This document shows positions 7,951-16,530 of a DNA stretch of 43,451 bases, one piece after another. The stretch spans positions 1-43,451 of IMG/VR virus record IMGVR_UViG_3300028559_000074, one strand, 5' to 3'. A program made the translations under genes and the position numbers. This DNA comes from a virus. Position 1 is the stretch's first letter, and every line of letters starts with the position of its first letter. Under the pieces are notes generated by a model. It was not told the DNA's origin. It worked only from the letters and a program-made list of their open reading frames with translations, and ran no database searches.

Positions 7951-9153
7951 ATGGATACAGAAAACATTAATGCTGAGGTAAGTGAAGTCACTGAACCACG
8001 TATTGGTAAATATAAACCAAAACGTAAATTTATAAATTTTATTACTGGGCTTAAAGGTCGAGTTCGACTTTTGAATAATGTTGCCTTTATTAAAGGTGAG
8101 GAATTATCTGGTATGTTAGAAGGTGCTATTTTCAAAATCACTATTTGTGATGAAGATACAATTGACTTTGAAGAACTAGATACTAACTTATCAACTCCAG
8201 AAATGATTCAACGATTTATCGATGATATTGATTCCCGTGATGTTACTGGTTATACCCAAAAATTTGTAGTGTCTAGTCTTAAATTTCAAGATGAAGATGC
8301 TAAACCTTGCTATCTTGAAGTAGAAAACACTAAACCAATTGATATGTTATTTTCACTATTTGACGAAGAATCTTCTAAAGAGATTTCAGAAAAAGGTATG
8401 TCTATCCTTGATGCTCTTTTCAGCTCAGAAACAGATGAAGAACTGAGTCTTTCCGAAAAAGATGTCCAAACTATTTTAGATGCGGTGGAGAACCCTCCAG
8501 TACCAAATGAACCTTTGAAAAAAGCGGCAGAGAGTTATATGGAAGAATCTTTTCGTAAAATGAATGAAGAAAAGGTTCTTGAACTTAAAGACCGTATTGA
8601 AAAGACTGAGAGAGAAATTCTGAAATTTAAAATGGATGTTAAACAGACAGAATCTAAAATCATATCCTCCTCTGATAGTTTGAAGATATTGAATAGTCGT
8701 CTTGAATCTTTACAACCAAAAGATGAACCAATTGGATATGATTTCTTTGTATCCACTGAAAATAAGAGTGATATTGAACCAGATGAAAACTTAGTTGCTG
8801 TTGTTGAAAAAATTGCTCCTGTGTTGAAACTGAATACTCCTGTAGTTATCGATATGTTAACTAAAGGATACTACACTATTAAAATTCAAAAACAAGTTCA
8901 AAGTGAAGAAGAAAATACAATTGAACGAGAAATCTACAGAAAGATTGTAAGTATTGATGTGATGGGTAAAGTTGATATGATATCACCTACTGAATTTGAG
9001 TATCGCGGTGATATGACTTGGCACCAACTAGTTGATAAGATGATCCGTATGGGGTTTGAGCAAAATCCAGAGTTTGATAAGATAAGCGGTTCTAACTCTT
9101 ATGAAAGTAAAGAAGAAGAATCTTCTAATCAAGAAGACAAAACCGCAGAGTAA
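7951..9153 (+). CDS. Hypothetical coiled-coil protein (400 aa)
   Basis: No family is recognised. Residues 1-130 look like a beta-rich domain (GRVRLLNNVAFIKGEELSGM). Residues 135-185 are acidic, and residues 185-260 form a clear charged coiled coil (EEKVLELKDRIEKTEREILK). The last 140 residues contain a second globular region (FEYRGDMTWHQLVDKMIRMG) and an acidic, low-complexity end. It has its own strong promoter and more C-ending codons than neighbouring small genes, which suggests good expression. A structural or scaffold role is possible but unproven. Confidence 0.75.
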   Translation: MDTENINAEVSEVTEPRIGKYKPKRKFINFITGLKGRVRLLNNVAFIKGEELSGMLEGAIFKITICDEDTIDFEELDTNLSTPEMIQRFIDDIDSRDVTGYTQKFVVSSLKFQDEDAKPCYLEVENTKPIDMLFSLFDEESSKEISEKGMSILDALFSSETDEELSLSEKDVQTILDAVENPPVPNEPLKKAAESYMEESFRKMNEEKVLELKDRIEKTEREILKFKMDVKQTESKIISSSDSLKILNSRLESLQPKDEPIGYDFFVSTENKSDIEPDENLVAVVEKIAPVLKLNTPVVIDMLTKGYYTIKIQKQVQSEEENTIEREIYRKIVSIDVMGKVDMISPTEFEYRGDMTWHQLVDKMIRMGFEQNPEFDKISGSNSYESKEEESSNQEDKTAE

Positions 9154-9203
9154 TACAAACAACAATTAATTTAATTTTAAATAATTTAACCAACCACTAA
9201 CTT

Positions 9204-9683
9204 ATGAAAGCAAAAAGAAGTTTTAAAAAATGGGCATCTTATAAATATAAGAAAATCTTAGTAAGACTGAAAACAAGGTCTAAATCTATGTTGGAGAATA
9301 AATCCAGAAGACCAAAATTGAATGAGATTCAAAAACCACTATATGATATTTGTCACAAATTAATTTCTGAGCCTACGACTGAGTTAAGATCTAATTCAAT
9401 AGATTATACATTTCATATTGAAAATGATAATTATCTAGTTATAATTAGATCAAATCAAATAACAGAACAGAGTTATTCAATAAGCTTGGTTGAATTAAAT
9501 TCTGTAAATCAAACACCAGTATTTGTTGATATTCCTTTTCCATCGGAATTTGTGAAAATAATTGTTGAGAAGTTTGACAGGGAAATGCAGAAAAGAATGA
9601 AGAATCGTCAGACTCTAAAAACAACCAAAGTTGCTAATAGACTTCAATCTATTTTAAAGCAAATTGAATTGAAAGAATTTTAA
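9204..9683 (+). CDS. Hypothetical protein (159 aa) with basic N-terminus
   Basis: No family is recognised. The first 45 residues are strikingly basic (MKAKRSFKKWASYKYKKILV), suggesting nucleic-acid or membrane contact. The rest alternates strands and helices (NYLVIIRSNQITEQSYSISL) and ends with a basic helix. The stop codon overlaps the next ATG (TAATG at 9681-9685), indicating translational coupling with the 9683 gene. Confidence 0.68.
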   Translation: MKAKRSFKKWASYKYKKILVRLKTRSKSMLENKSRRPKLNEIQKPLYDICHKLISEPTTELRSNSIDYTFHIENDNYLVIIRSNQITEQSYSISLVELNSVNQTPVFVDIPFPSEFVKIIVEKFDREMQKRMKNRQTLKTTKVANRLQSILKQIELKEF

Positions 9684-9937
9684 TGAGAGTAATTGCTATA
9701 AAAGATGCACCAATCGTAGATGTTTCTGCTTGGACAAAAAAGAGTGGTTTAACACAGGCTTATAAAGTGGGAGATATATTTGAGTTGTCTAAAGAGTATT
9801 CAGATCCTAACTATCACAGAACCTATATGGTTATATTCAACCACCATATAGGTTCTTACATGGAAGTAAACTATGAAAATTTCATAACACTTGATGAACA
9901 CCGAGAGAATCAAATAAATGAATTATTATCTACATAA
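9683..9937 (+). CDS. Small SH3-like protein (84 aa) with shared C-terminal tail
   Basis: Residues 1-65 look like a small beta barrel: a strand (MRVIAIKDAPIVD), then YKVGDIFELS, TYMVIFNHHIGSYMEV, and NFITLDE. The pattern x-VG-x-x-(Y/F)-x-V/L ... NFI is shared with the 36546 gene. The tail LDEHRENQINELLST is one of the seven recurrent C-terminal tails. The gene overlaps its upstream neighbour by one base and the convergent homing endonuclease by 28 bases. Confidence 0.72.
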   Translation: MRVIAIKDAPIVDVSAWTKKSGLTQAYKVGDIFELSKEYSDPNYHRTYMVIFNHHIGSYMEVNYENFITLDEHRENQINELLST

Positions 9938-11595
9938 ATATTTAATTCGAATTTTATCTTACCACAATCCCAGATTTTGTCAACTACTATAGAGTCAACA
10001 TACTCCTTTTCTGTACAAGAATATTTTAACTTAGACTTCTTAAAATTCGACTTATGAACTCTCTTATTATTAACTACATATTTATAATCTGGTAAACTCT
10101 CATTAATATTATTAAATCCTAATTTATAATATAAATTACCAATGCTCCAATCTCTATCTGCATAACTAACTATTCTAATTGGATTGTAATTTTTTATAAA
10201 ATATTTTAGTAGTTTAGATGCTCCTCCAACTACATTTGTTTCTATTTTGTTACAAAATCTGGATAGATTCCAACCACTATCTTCCATTCTTTTACGACCT
10301 TCAAAGTTATTAAAAGTCATTACAGAAACTAATTCTTTATTATAAATAAGACCTAGTTTTAAACTACTTTGATCAACTCCTTGTATATGATTATCTTCTA
10401 AAAAATTAGAAACCGATTTTAATTGAACTACTTCACATTTTCTAGCCCATATTCTATTATCAGTTTTTCCTAACCAATTTTTAATTTGACTCTTGACTAT
10501 ATTACAATTAAAAGACCAATCATCTTCCCATATGTGTATAATTCTTATATCTTTTTCCAAAAAATACTTAGTTTTATCACTATGATAGTTTTTATCTTTC
10601 AATTTTTCAGAGTGCCAGTAAAGACCATTAAATTCAAAACCTAATTTAATTTCTGGTAGATAAATATCTATCTCTAATTTGTCTCTATAACTTTTAACTA
10701 CCTCTCCTTTATAAATTGACAAGATAAATCTATATAATTCATCTTCTTTTATAGAACGACTATCTCCAATAGGATTACAAACAGTACATAGTTTTAAGTT
10801 AGATCTTAATCTATTATGATAACTTGAACTATCTATATAAAAATAGTGGTCTAAATTATTATCACATTTAAATAGAGAGACTTTATTATCAACATATTTT
10901 ACATAATTACTATTGTTTGTTATTTTACAATCTCTTATTAAATCAGATTGCATCGGAGAATTTGATCCATATAATTCATTGTTAGTCTTTTTTATCTTCT
11001 CCCTTATAACCGGTGATGAAAGTTGAGACTCATATCCAGTTCTTTCAATATTTGTTTGTTTTACTTTATCATAAAACTCACTAACCTGTGAAGGATGTTC
11101 AACTCCATACTTATCTCTGAAAATAGATTTTATCCTTTCACTATCCATAAACGGATTTTCATATCCAAATTTATCCAAATTGGTTTTATATACTTTTTCT
11201 TTGAAGTTTATAGATTTTGAGAAATGATCAACGCCGTATTTTGCAATTGATGTTTTTTTAACCTTCTCATTTCTGTCAGGGTGTTGTGAATAATATTCAA
11301 CTCCATATTTATCTTTATTATATTCCTTTAATTTTATATGAGAACATTTGTCACAAGTATATATAGGGTATTTAACACAAGAGTTTATATTTTTATTATA
11401 TGCTTGATATTTTATATATCTCTCAACAAAACAAATATCACAACAAACATTAACTTTCAAATTACTACCATTCTGTAATTGTGTTTCAGTTTCAACTTCA
11501 ATTATATCTCGTAAGGAGATATTTTCATAAAATTCTTTATAATATTCAATATTTTTCCTAGTTATTTTAATTTTTACTTTTCTATCTAAAATCAT
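9910..11595 (-). CDS. Homing endonuclease, Hef-like, with KYG repeats
   Basis: This 561-residue protein is built from modules. Residues 1-90 have two Cys pairs (CCDICFVER and YTCDKC). Residues 95-220 hold about five repeats of the type DKYGVEHPSQ, a DNA-contacting repeat common in phage homing endonucleases. The middle has the Vsr/Hef-like core: EIDIYLPEIKLGFEFNGLYW, HSE, then IRIIHIWEDDW. The C-terminal 170 residues (VVGGASKLLKYFIKNYNP, YKLGF) look like the GNAT-like extension of this family. A palindromic AT motif precedes the ATG. Its 3' end overlaps the convergent 9683 gene by 28 bases. Confidence 0.85.
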   Translation of the reverse strand: MILDRKVKIKITRKNIEYYKEFYENISLRDIIEVETETQLQNGSNLKVNVCCDICFVERYIKYQAYNKNINSCVKYPIYTCDKCSHIKLKEYNKDKYGVEYYSQHPDRNEKVKKTSIAKYGVDHFSKSINFKEKVYKTNLDKFGYENPFMDSERIKSIFRDKYGVEHPSQVSEFYDKVKQTNIERTGYESQLSSPVIREKIKKTNNELYGSNSPMQSDLIRDCKITNNSNYVKYVDNKVSLFKCDNNLDHYFYIDSSSYHNRLRSNLKLCTVCNPIGDSRSIKEDELYRFILSIYKGEVVKSYRDKLEIDIYLPEIKLGFEFNGLYWHSEKLKDKNYHSDKTKYFLEKDIRIIHIWEDDWSFNCNIVKSQIKNWLGKTDNRIWARKCEVVQLKSVSNFLEDNHIQGVDQSSLKLGLIYNKELVSVMTFNNFEGRKRMEDSGWNLSRFCNKIETNVVGGASKLLKYFIKNYNPIRIVSYADRDWSIGNLYYKLGFNNINESLPDYKYVVNNKRVHKSNFKKSKLKYSCTEKEYVDSIVVDKIWDCGKIKFELNIYVDNNSFI

Positions 11596-11609
11596 TTTAC
11601 TATATTTGT

Positions 11610-11625
11610 TTTAATATATATTAAA
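11610..11625 (-). promoter_or_regulatory. Palindromic AT-rich motif upstream of homing endonuclease
   Basis: TTTAATATATATTAAA is a perfect 16-bp palindrome beginning 14 bases upstream of the homing-endonuclease start. The same palindrome lies at 14926-14941. It contains the recurrent TTAATATATA motif in both directions. A late-promoter role is inferred. Confidence 0.5.
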
Positions 11626-11678
11626 AAGTCAAACTCTCCCTATTATAAAATAATTTTTGGAAATTAGATTTTTATCCG

Positions 11679-11686
11679 TATATTTG
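11679..11686 (+). promoter_or_regulatory. Strong Bacteroidota-type promoter for 11710
   Basis: TTTTTGG (TTG at 11657-11659), a 19-base spacer and TATATTTG form a full-consensus promoter. The same TTTGG plus TATATTTGTAAAA form is seen at 21763 and 21842. The ATG is 23 bases downstream. Confidence 0.85.
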
Positions 11687-11709
11687 TAAAATAAAATAAA
11701 AGACATAAG

Positions 11710-13191
11710 ATGATTGTTAAAAACATACACGAAAAATTACTGAATTCAATTCAGACAATGCTTATCGATACGAAGGTCAATCTCCCATATTATGGTGAGT
11801 TTAACCTACATATTAGTTTCCATGAGCAAGACTCAATTGGAACTTGTGCAGTCAACGTGACTTCAAAGGGTATGAATTTCTTTTACTCTCCGAAGTTTCT
11901 TGAAGATATGTCTCAAAAAGAAGTCAACTTCATTGCACTTCATGAGGATTTTCACTTATTGTTTAATCACCCACGTAGAACTATTACTGGTCAATACGAT
12001 CATAAATTATCTAATATCGCTCAAGACATGATTATCAATCACGTTATTTGGGAAGATATTTCACACTCTTTCGTTGAAATTCCTAAGAATAAAGATGGTA
12101 AGAACATGGCTTTATTCGTTCCTAAAGACTACACAGGTAAACTTATCTTCGAAGAGTTATATGAGTGGTTGAAAGAAGAAAAAGATAAGTTTCAAAAGAA
12201 ACAAAAAGAAGGTAAGAGTAAAAACTCTGAGTGTAAGTCTTGTGAAGGATCTGGTAAGAAAGATGGTAAGCAAAAAGGTGAATCCGGTAAAGGTCAAAAA
12301 GACGGTAAAGGTCAAAAAGACGGTGAAGGAAAAGGCGAGGGAGGCCAAGGTGAAGGCCAAGGTGAGTCCTGTCCAGATTGTGATGGAACTGGTAATGAAG
12401 GTGGTAAAGATGCGTCTGGTAAACCATCATATGGTCCTTATGGTAAAAACCCATCTGGTAAAGATGGTGATGCTATCGATACTTGGAGTACAGATCAAAT
12501 CTTCCAAGACTTAGAAAATGGTACTGGTGAGTATCTTGACAAACATATTGGTGACGATGTACCGGAAGAAATGCGTGAGGCGATGGTTCGTGACGTAATG
12601 GATCGACTTGCATCTCGTGGTCTTTCAGCGGGGAATGTTGAGTCAACTATTAACAAACTTCGTAAACAACGTAAAGATTACTTGAAAGAGATTAAGCGTT
12701 CTGTATCTAATATGATCTTTGGTCACATTAAACAAAAGACTATTGTTAAACCAAATCGTCGTCAGATTGCAGGATTGAAAGGTAATCGTAAGATTAAGAG
12801 TAAAGTAAACGTTATTCTTGACACAAGCGGTAGTATGGGTGGTCAAGGCACGTTTGAAAGAGTTCTTTCTTATGTTTATCGAAATGATATCGAAATCAAC
12901 TTCATCCAAGGTGATACCGAGGTTAAGTGGGTAGAGAACTTCAAGAAAGCAAAATCTCTTGAAACTATGAAGATTCATGGTCTTGGAGGTACTGTACTTC
13001 AACCAGCCGTTGATTATGTAGTTGAACACTTTAATGATTTCAACAATGTCATGCTCACGGACGGTTATTGTGACAATCTTGATCTTTCTAAAGTTAGAGG
13101 AAAGATACTGATTATATCAGTTGGTACAAAAGTACCTATTGCAAGAACTAATAATAAGGTCAAACAAATTTGTATAGAAAATACACATTAA
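11710..13191 (+). CDS. Zincin metallopeptidase-VWA protein with DnaJ-type zinc insert (DUF2201-like)
   Basis: This 493-residue protein has three parts. Residues 1-155 hold a zincin motif, IALHEDFHLLFNHP, with H78-E79-x-x-H82. Residues 160-250 are a Gly/Lys-rich linker carrying two DnaJ-style CxxCxGxG motifs, CKSCEGSG (175-182) and CPDCDGTG (221-228). Residues 365-490 are a VWA domain with the metal site DTSGSM (371-376). This layout resembles the DUF2201 metallopeptidase-VWA family, usually partnered by MoxR-type AAA ATPases, and such an ATPase is encoded at 23173. C-ending codons and a strong promoter suggest high expression. Whether it is an active protease is unknown. Confidence 0.85.
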   Translation: MIVKNIHEKLLNSIQTMLIDTKVNLPYYGEFNLHISFHEQDSIGTCAVNVTSKGMNFFYSPKFLEDMSQKEVNFIALHEDFHLLFNHPRRTITGQYDHKLSNIAQDMIINHVIWEDISHSFVEIPKNKDGKNMALFVPKDYTGKLIFEELYEWLKEEKDKFQKKQKEGKSKNSECKSCEGSGKKDGKQKGESGKGQKDGKGQKDGEGKGEGGQGEGQGESCPDCDGTGNEGGKDASGKPSYGPYGKNPSGKDGDAIDTWSTDQIFQDLENGTGEYLDKHIGDDVPEEMREAMVRDVMDRLASRGLSAGNVESTINKLRKQRKDYLKEIKRSVSNMIFGHIKQKTIVKPNRRQIAGLKGNRKIKSKVNVILDTSGSMGGQGTFERVLSYVYRNDIEINFIQGDTEVKWVENFKKAKSLETMKIHGLGGTVLQPAVDYVVEHFNDFNNVMLTDGYCDNLDLSKVRGKILIISVGTKVPIARTNNKVKQICIENTH

Positions 13192-13192
13192 T

Positions 13193-13223
13193 AAAAAATC
13201 CCAGTTAATTACTGGGATTTTTT
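13193..13223. terminator. Bidirectional terminator hairpin
   Basis: A perfect 13-bp stem (AAAAAATCCCAGT with its complement) closes a TAATT loop and is flanked by A and T tracts on both sides. It separates the convergent 11710 and 13205 genes and overlaps the stop codon of the latter. Confidence 0.9.
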
Positions 13224-14032
13224 ATTTTATTTTGAAACAGTAAAATATCAATATTCTTTTTTGAAGAATTTAATCTTCTCTTTGTTACACAAAGGTTATC
13301 ATAATCAGAAGTTTCAATAGGACTCTTTTCTAAATAAAAACACTCTCTTATTGATATCTTATGGTCTATTGATGGATAATCACCATCATTTGAATCAAGT
13401 AGAAAATTATCTTTTATATACTCTCCATCATAAAAATCATATCCATCCCACGTTTCCAAAAATTTTGATTTTATTGATTTATAATAGTTCCAAGATACTC
13501 TATAGAATTCTTTGTATGTTGAGTATTTATCATTTGTATAGTCAATCCAATCTCCACTTTTATTTCTCTTTTCTCTAATTTTATCTCTAACTTCAACTGA
13601 TTGAAAAACATTATATACACCATACTTGTTTTTTACTATATCATCCCTCTTTTTTGAAAAGTAGGTTCCTTTACATAATACATTCTCTACACCATATCTT
13701 TCTAAACAGGTTGTTTTATTTTTTTCAGGATTTCTAAAAGTAGAAGATCCATACTTTTTCATACAGGTATCTTTTTGCTTTTGATTAACAATAGTTGATA
13801 ACTTAGCACAAGATATCGAACAAAACTTTTTCTCTTTTTTCTTGTTTAAATATCCTAAATTTAAATTTTCAAATTTAACAATGTTATCACAATTTGCACA
13901 AATATCTTCACCATCAACTTTTAAAAATTCATCATAATAGGTTTTAGATGTCATGTTTTTATGAGAATGTGATATATGAATTGATAGGTGTTTCCTATCT
14001 CTAACTTCAAATGAGCAAATTTCACAAATCAT
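13205..14032 (-). CDS. HNH-type homing endonuclease with zinc finger and KYG repeats
   Basis: The 275-residue product begins with a C2H2-like finger (CEICSFEVRDRKHLSIHISH). A second Cys cluster follows (ICANC, later FCSISC), then KYG repeats (MKKYGSSTFRN, LERYGVENV, NKYGVYNVFQSVE). The C-terminus has an HNH-like core: SIDHKISIRECF, then a spaced YDNLCVTKRRLNSSKKN. It is therefore a nuclease-plus-targeting array of the same modular type as the other homing endonucleases here. It is overlapped by a tiny zinc-finger gene upstream and shares a terminator with the metallopeptidase gene. Confidence 0.8.
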   Translation of the reverse strand: MICEICSFEVRDRKHLSIHISHSHKNMTSKTYYDEFLKVDGEDICANCDNIVKFENLNLGYLNKKKEKKFCSISCAKLSTIVNQKQKDTCMKKYGSSTFRNPEKNKTTCLERYGVENVLCKGTYFSKKRDDIVKNKYGVYNVFQSVEVRDKIREKRNKSGDWIDYTNDKYSTYKEFYRVSWNYYKSIKSKFLETWDGYDFYDGEYIKDNFLLDSNDGDYPSIDHKISIRECFYLEKSPIETSDYDNLCVTKRRLNSSKKNIDILLFQNKIKNPSN

Positions 14033-14159
14033 CCTTTAATTTCTTTTTATCTCTCTGTTTATATTTCAATTCATTTCTTTTGCATTGAATTTTGCAGAAT
14101 TTTTTATTTGATCTTCCTTGTATTTCATTTAAACAATTTCTATATTTACACTTTCTCAT
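14022..14159 (-). CDS. Tiny Cys-rich protein (45 aa) upstream of HNH homing endonuclease
   Basis: The minus-strand ATG at 14157-14159 opens a 45-codon frame that ends 11 bases inside the homing-endonuclease gene. It encodes two Cys pairs, CKYRNC and FCKIQC, spaced like the small zinc ribbons found inside phage homing endonucleases, plus a very basic tail (KQRDKKKLK). The overlap and Cys pattern support a real gene, possibly a split-off DNA-binding module of the downstream enzyme. It could also be a remnant of that enzyme's N-terminus. Confidence 0.55.
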   Translation of the reverse strand: MRKCKYRNCLNEIQGRSNKKFCKIQCKRNELKYKQRDKKKLKDDL

Positions 14160-14227
14160 AATACTATATATTAAATATTTGTCCTTCCTTTTAAAAACTT
14201 GATATGATATTTCTTATACATAAATAA

Positions 14228-14689
14228 ATGATACTCTTAATTAGATGTGATAAGGAAGTAAAGAGTTATAATAAGTGGACTACCACTTTTAACTCTGATA
14301 TGTCTGATGTTAACGATGTGTTCGTTAGCAACGGAATTTCCACATTTCTACTTTATAGAAGTAAGCTTCCAAGTGAATTTAAAAAAACATCAAATCCAAA
14401 AAGAGGAATAAACTCAATATCATCATTTGATTTTACAAAAGTAGAACAAGATTGTATCATATTCTATCATGGTGATGTTCTTAAAGAAGGTGATGAAGTG
14501 GCAATTGAGAATTTATTTAATTATTGTCATAACAACAACAAACATTTAGTTATTCAGTTTAGTTTGGATAACCAACATATGATTAATCATATCTGTACTG
14601 GATCTGAGGTTTATGTTGAAAGAGAGGATTTAAGCAGGTTTCTACTTCAATTACATAGAAATATAAAAATAGATAATCTTTTGGGTTAG
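14228..14689 (+). CDS. Hypothetical protein (153 aa)
   Basis: No family is recognised. The sequence alternates strands and helices (MILLIRCDKEV, DCIIFYHGDVLKEGDEVAIE, KHLVIQFSLDNQ), which suggests a small Rossmann-like or CheY-like alpha/beta fold. No nucleotide-binding loop or clear catalytic motif is seen. It ends in a convergent four-base overlap with the 14686 gene, with no terminator between them. Confidence 0.65.
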   Translation: MILLIRCDKEVKSYNKWTTTFNSDMSDVNDVFVSNGISTFLLYRSKLPSEFKKTSNPKRGINSISSFDFTKVEQDCIIFYHGDVLKEGDEVAIENLFNYCHNNNKHLVIQFSLDNQHMINHICTGSEVYVEREDLSRFLLQLHRNIKIDNLLG

Positions 14690-14925
14690 AATTCTATTTT
14701 TTCTACATTTTTCAAATCAACCTCATATTCACTACCATCAATTTCAACCGTAATTAAACCATCATCATCTACACTCATTGGATTAATTGCCATATCTGGA
14801 TCATTATCAGGTAAGTTATTAACAATAGTTGTATAGATAAATCCTTTACTTTGAATACAATCAATTATATCTTGTATAGTAAAGTTTTTGTATTTGAATG
14901 ATTCAAAAAATTTCAAGTATCTCAT
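14686..14925 (-). CDS. Hypothetical protein (79 aa) with MKYLKxF-type N-terminus
   Basis: The protein starts MRYLKFFESF, one of several N-termini of the form M-[KR]-[YH]-L-x-x-F in this window. They resemble the T4 capsid-targeting peptide of internal head proteins. FFES would fit an (L/I/F)xE cleavage site. The rest is a small acidic domain, ending in beta strands (DGLITVEIDGSEYEVDLKNV). Its ATG abuts a perfect AT-rich palindrome shared with the divergent 14957 gene. A head-protein role is inferred only. Confidence 0.68.
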   Translation of the reverse strand: MRYLKFFESFKYKNFTIQDIIDCIQSKGFIYTTIVNNLPDNDPDMAINPMSVDDDGLITVEIDGSEYEVDLKNVEKIEF

Positions 14926-14941
14926 TTTAATATATATTAAA
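14926..14941. promoter_or_regulatory. Shared palindromic AT motif between divergent genes
   Basis: TTTAATATATATTAAA (extendable by one base pair each side) is a perfect palindrome between the starts at 14925 (minus) and 14957 (plus). Both genes carry the MKYLKxF-type N-terminus, so a shared late promoter or operator is likely. Confidence 0.55.
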
Positions 14942-14956
14942 AATTTATTTTTTAAA

Positions 14957-15733
14957 ATGAAGTACTTAAAGAAATTTAATGAAGAGTTAAAAGCTCAAAC
15001 TTACAAAAACGCTGCTCGTAAATTAAAAAAAATCTTGAAAGAAAAACCTGCTTTAGGCAAGGCTATTGGTGCTGAAGAAAGGGCTAATAAATTAGAACTT
15101 TATTCGAAAGATGTTCAAGAAAGACAAGATATTGAAGCTTGGAAAAAAGAAATTGAGCAATTCAGCAAATATGGTGAGTTTAATATTGAAATGTCTATAT
15201 CAGGAAAACCACTTATTAAGCCTAAAGTATATTCATTTTATTTAGATATAGTGCCAGAAATTGAACAGATGATTGATTCTTGGGATGAAGAAGATCCGGA
15301 TAATAGAGAACTTACATTTGGATTCTGTGCGGGATTAATTCCAAAAACTATTGAAGATAGAGAGGAAATTAAAATGAATTTTAATAGTGATTTTTGGAAT
15401 GGACACACCTGGGGATTCTGGATTTATCCAACTTATACGGTTTTAAATAGTGAGGTCACTTTCAAAGGTCTTACAATTTATAACTATGATACCTCACCTG
15501 ATCATCAAATAGCTGATAGAAAAACAGCAGTTGCTTTGAAAAAATTATTAGTAAATATATTTGATCCTATATTTGATTATCCAAGTGGACATAAAGATAT
15601 TACAGATATGTATGATAAGATTGAGAGAGATATAATTCAAGGACTTGAAATTTCAGCAACATATGGAATCGATATGGGTAGAATCCAAGAAGATATAAAA
15701 AAATTACCAATAATGGACTTTTATATACAATGA
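14957..15733 (+). CDS. Hypothetical protein (258 aa) with MKYLKxF-type N-terminus; paralogue of 15730
   Basis: An open frame extends back to 14888, but the ATG at 14957 gives MKYLKKFNEELKAQ, matching the shared N-terminal peptide and leaving the promoter motif outside the gene. Residues 10-60 are helical and basic. The remainder has mixed strands (YSFYLDIVPEIEQM, TWGFWIYPTYTVLN) and a helix DRKTAVALKKLLVNIF, which aligns with DRRSANNFKNILRKIL in the next gene. The two are therefore tandem paralogues. Their functions are unknown; a packaged internal protein is possible. Confidence 0.7.
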   Translation: MKYLKKFNEELKAQTYKNAARKLKKILKEKPALGKAIGAEERANKLELYSKDVQERQDIEAWKKEIEQFSKYGEFNIEMSISGKPLIKPKVYSFYLDIVPEIEQMIDSWDEEDPDNRELTFGFCAGLIPKTIEDREEIKMNFNSDFWNGHTWGFWIYPTYTVLNSEVTFKGLTIYNYDTSPDHQIADRKTAVALKKLLVNIFDPIFDYPSGHKDITDMYDKIERDIIQGLEISATYGIDMGRIQEDIKKLPIMDFYIQ

Positions 15734-16530
15734 GACACTTAAAAAAATTTGAAGAATTAAATTTAGATACTTATCTTAAATATGGTGAACTGCTTAAAAA
15801 GAAAGGCCATGAGGAAAGAGGACAAAAAATGATAGATTGGGCTAAGAGAGGCCAACTTGATGATACTCCTGATGTTAATCTTTGGATAAAGTGGATGAAT
15901 GATTATCGTGGGCAAGGAGTTAGAAAATCGATAGTAAAGGGTCTTATTAGTGATGTGCCAATTAAAGCTAAAGTTCAAATGGTGCATGTTGATCTAGATC
16001 AATTAAAAGATGATTATGATTATCATAAAGAGGAGAATAGTTATCCAATAACTATGACTATTAACTTTAGTATTGATCAATCAGAATTAGAAAAAATAAA
16101 GCCAGATTATTTGGACCCATTTAAAGGTGAGACTAACGTTTCTGGTACTTCATATAAAATATACCCAATGCAGTTAAGTTCATCATTCAAATTAGATGAA
16201 AATGGTAATATAAAAGAAGTTTCTCCAGTAACTACGTTCACTTATGGTGAAATGGGTGCTATTTTCAGTGATAGAAGGTCTGCTAATAATTTTAAGAATA
16301 TACTTAGAAAAATATTAACTAACGAAATTAAGATTTATACTGGATATAAAGATGAAGATGATGGACAATTTATGACCAATTCAGAAGCGATGTTTCAAAT
16401 ACTCACCAAAGAAATACCTACTATTGAAATATCTGATATAGAGATGATAATAGATGTTTTTAAGAATATCAATACAAACACTTTATATAGTGAAAATTCT
16501 TTAGAAGCATCTAAAAGAATTTATCAATAA
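15730..16530 (+). CDS. Hypothetical protein (266 aa) with MKYLKxF-type N-terminus; paralogue of 14957
   Basis: It begins MRHLKKFEELNLDTYLKYGE. The start codon overlaps the stop of the preceding paralogue (ATGA). A helix with GHEERGQKMIDWAKRG parallels AEERANKLELYSKDVQ in the first copy, and DRRSANNFKNILRKIL parallels DRKTAVALKKLLVNIF. The middle is beta-rich (NSYPITMTINFSIDQSELEK). No catalytic motif is visible. The gene ends at a clear terminator hairpin (16562-16589). Confidence 0.7.
   Translation: MRHLKKFEELNLDTYLKYGELLKKKGHEERGQKMIDWAKRGQLDDTPDVNLWIKWMNDYRGQGVRKSIVKGLISDVPIKAKVQMVHVDLDQLKDDYDYHKEENSYPITMTINFSIDQSELEKIKPDYLDPFKGETNVSGTSYKIYPMQLSSSFKLDENGNIKEVSPVTTFTYGEMGAIFSDRRSANNFKNILRKILTNEIKIYTGYKDEDDGQFMTNSEAMFQILTKEIPTIEISDIEMIIDVFKNINTNTLYSENSLEASKRIYQ

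Noticed and set aside
11080-11330. Repeated stretches that look like a CRISPR array
   Set aside because: The repeats are protein-level KYG repeats inside a homing endonuclease; the DNA units are not identical and no spacer structure exists.
11601-11608. TATATTTG as a second plus-strand promoter for the 11710 gene
   Set aside because: There is no TTG at the -33 position and a full-consensus promoter lies closer at 11679.
12143-12514. Several overlapping open frames on both strands in the metallopeptidase gene
   Set aside because: They arise from the Gly/Lys-rich low-complexity repeat and have no independent starts, motifs or conservation signal.
14888-14956. N-terminal extension of the 14957 gene
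   Set aside because: It would run through the palindromic promoter motif and lose the shared MKYLKKF start.
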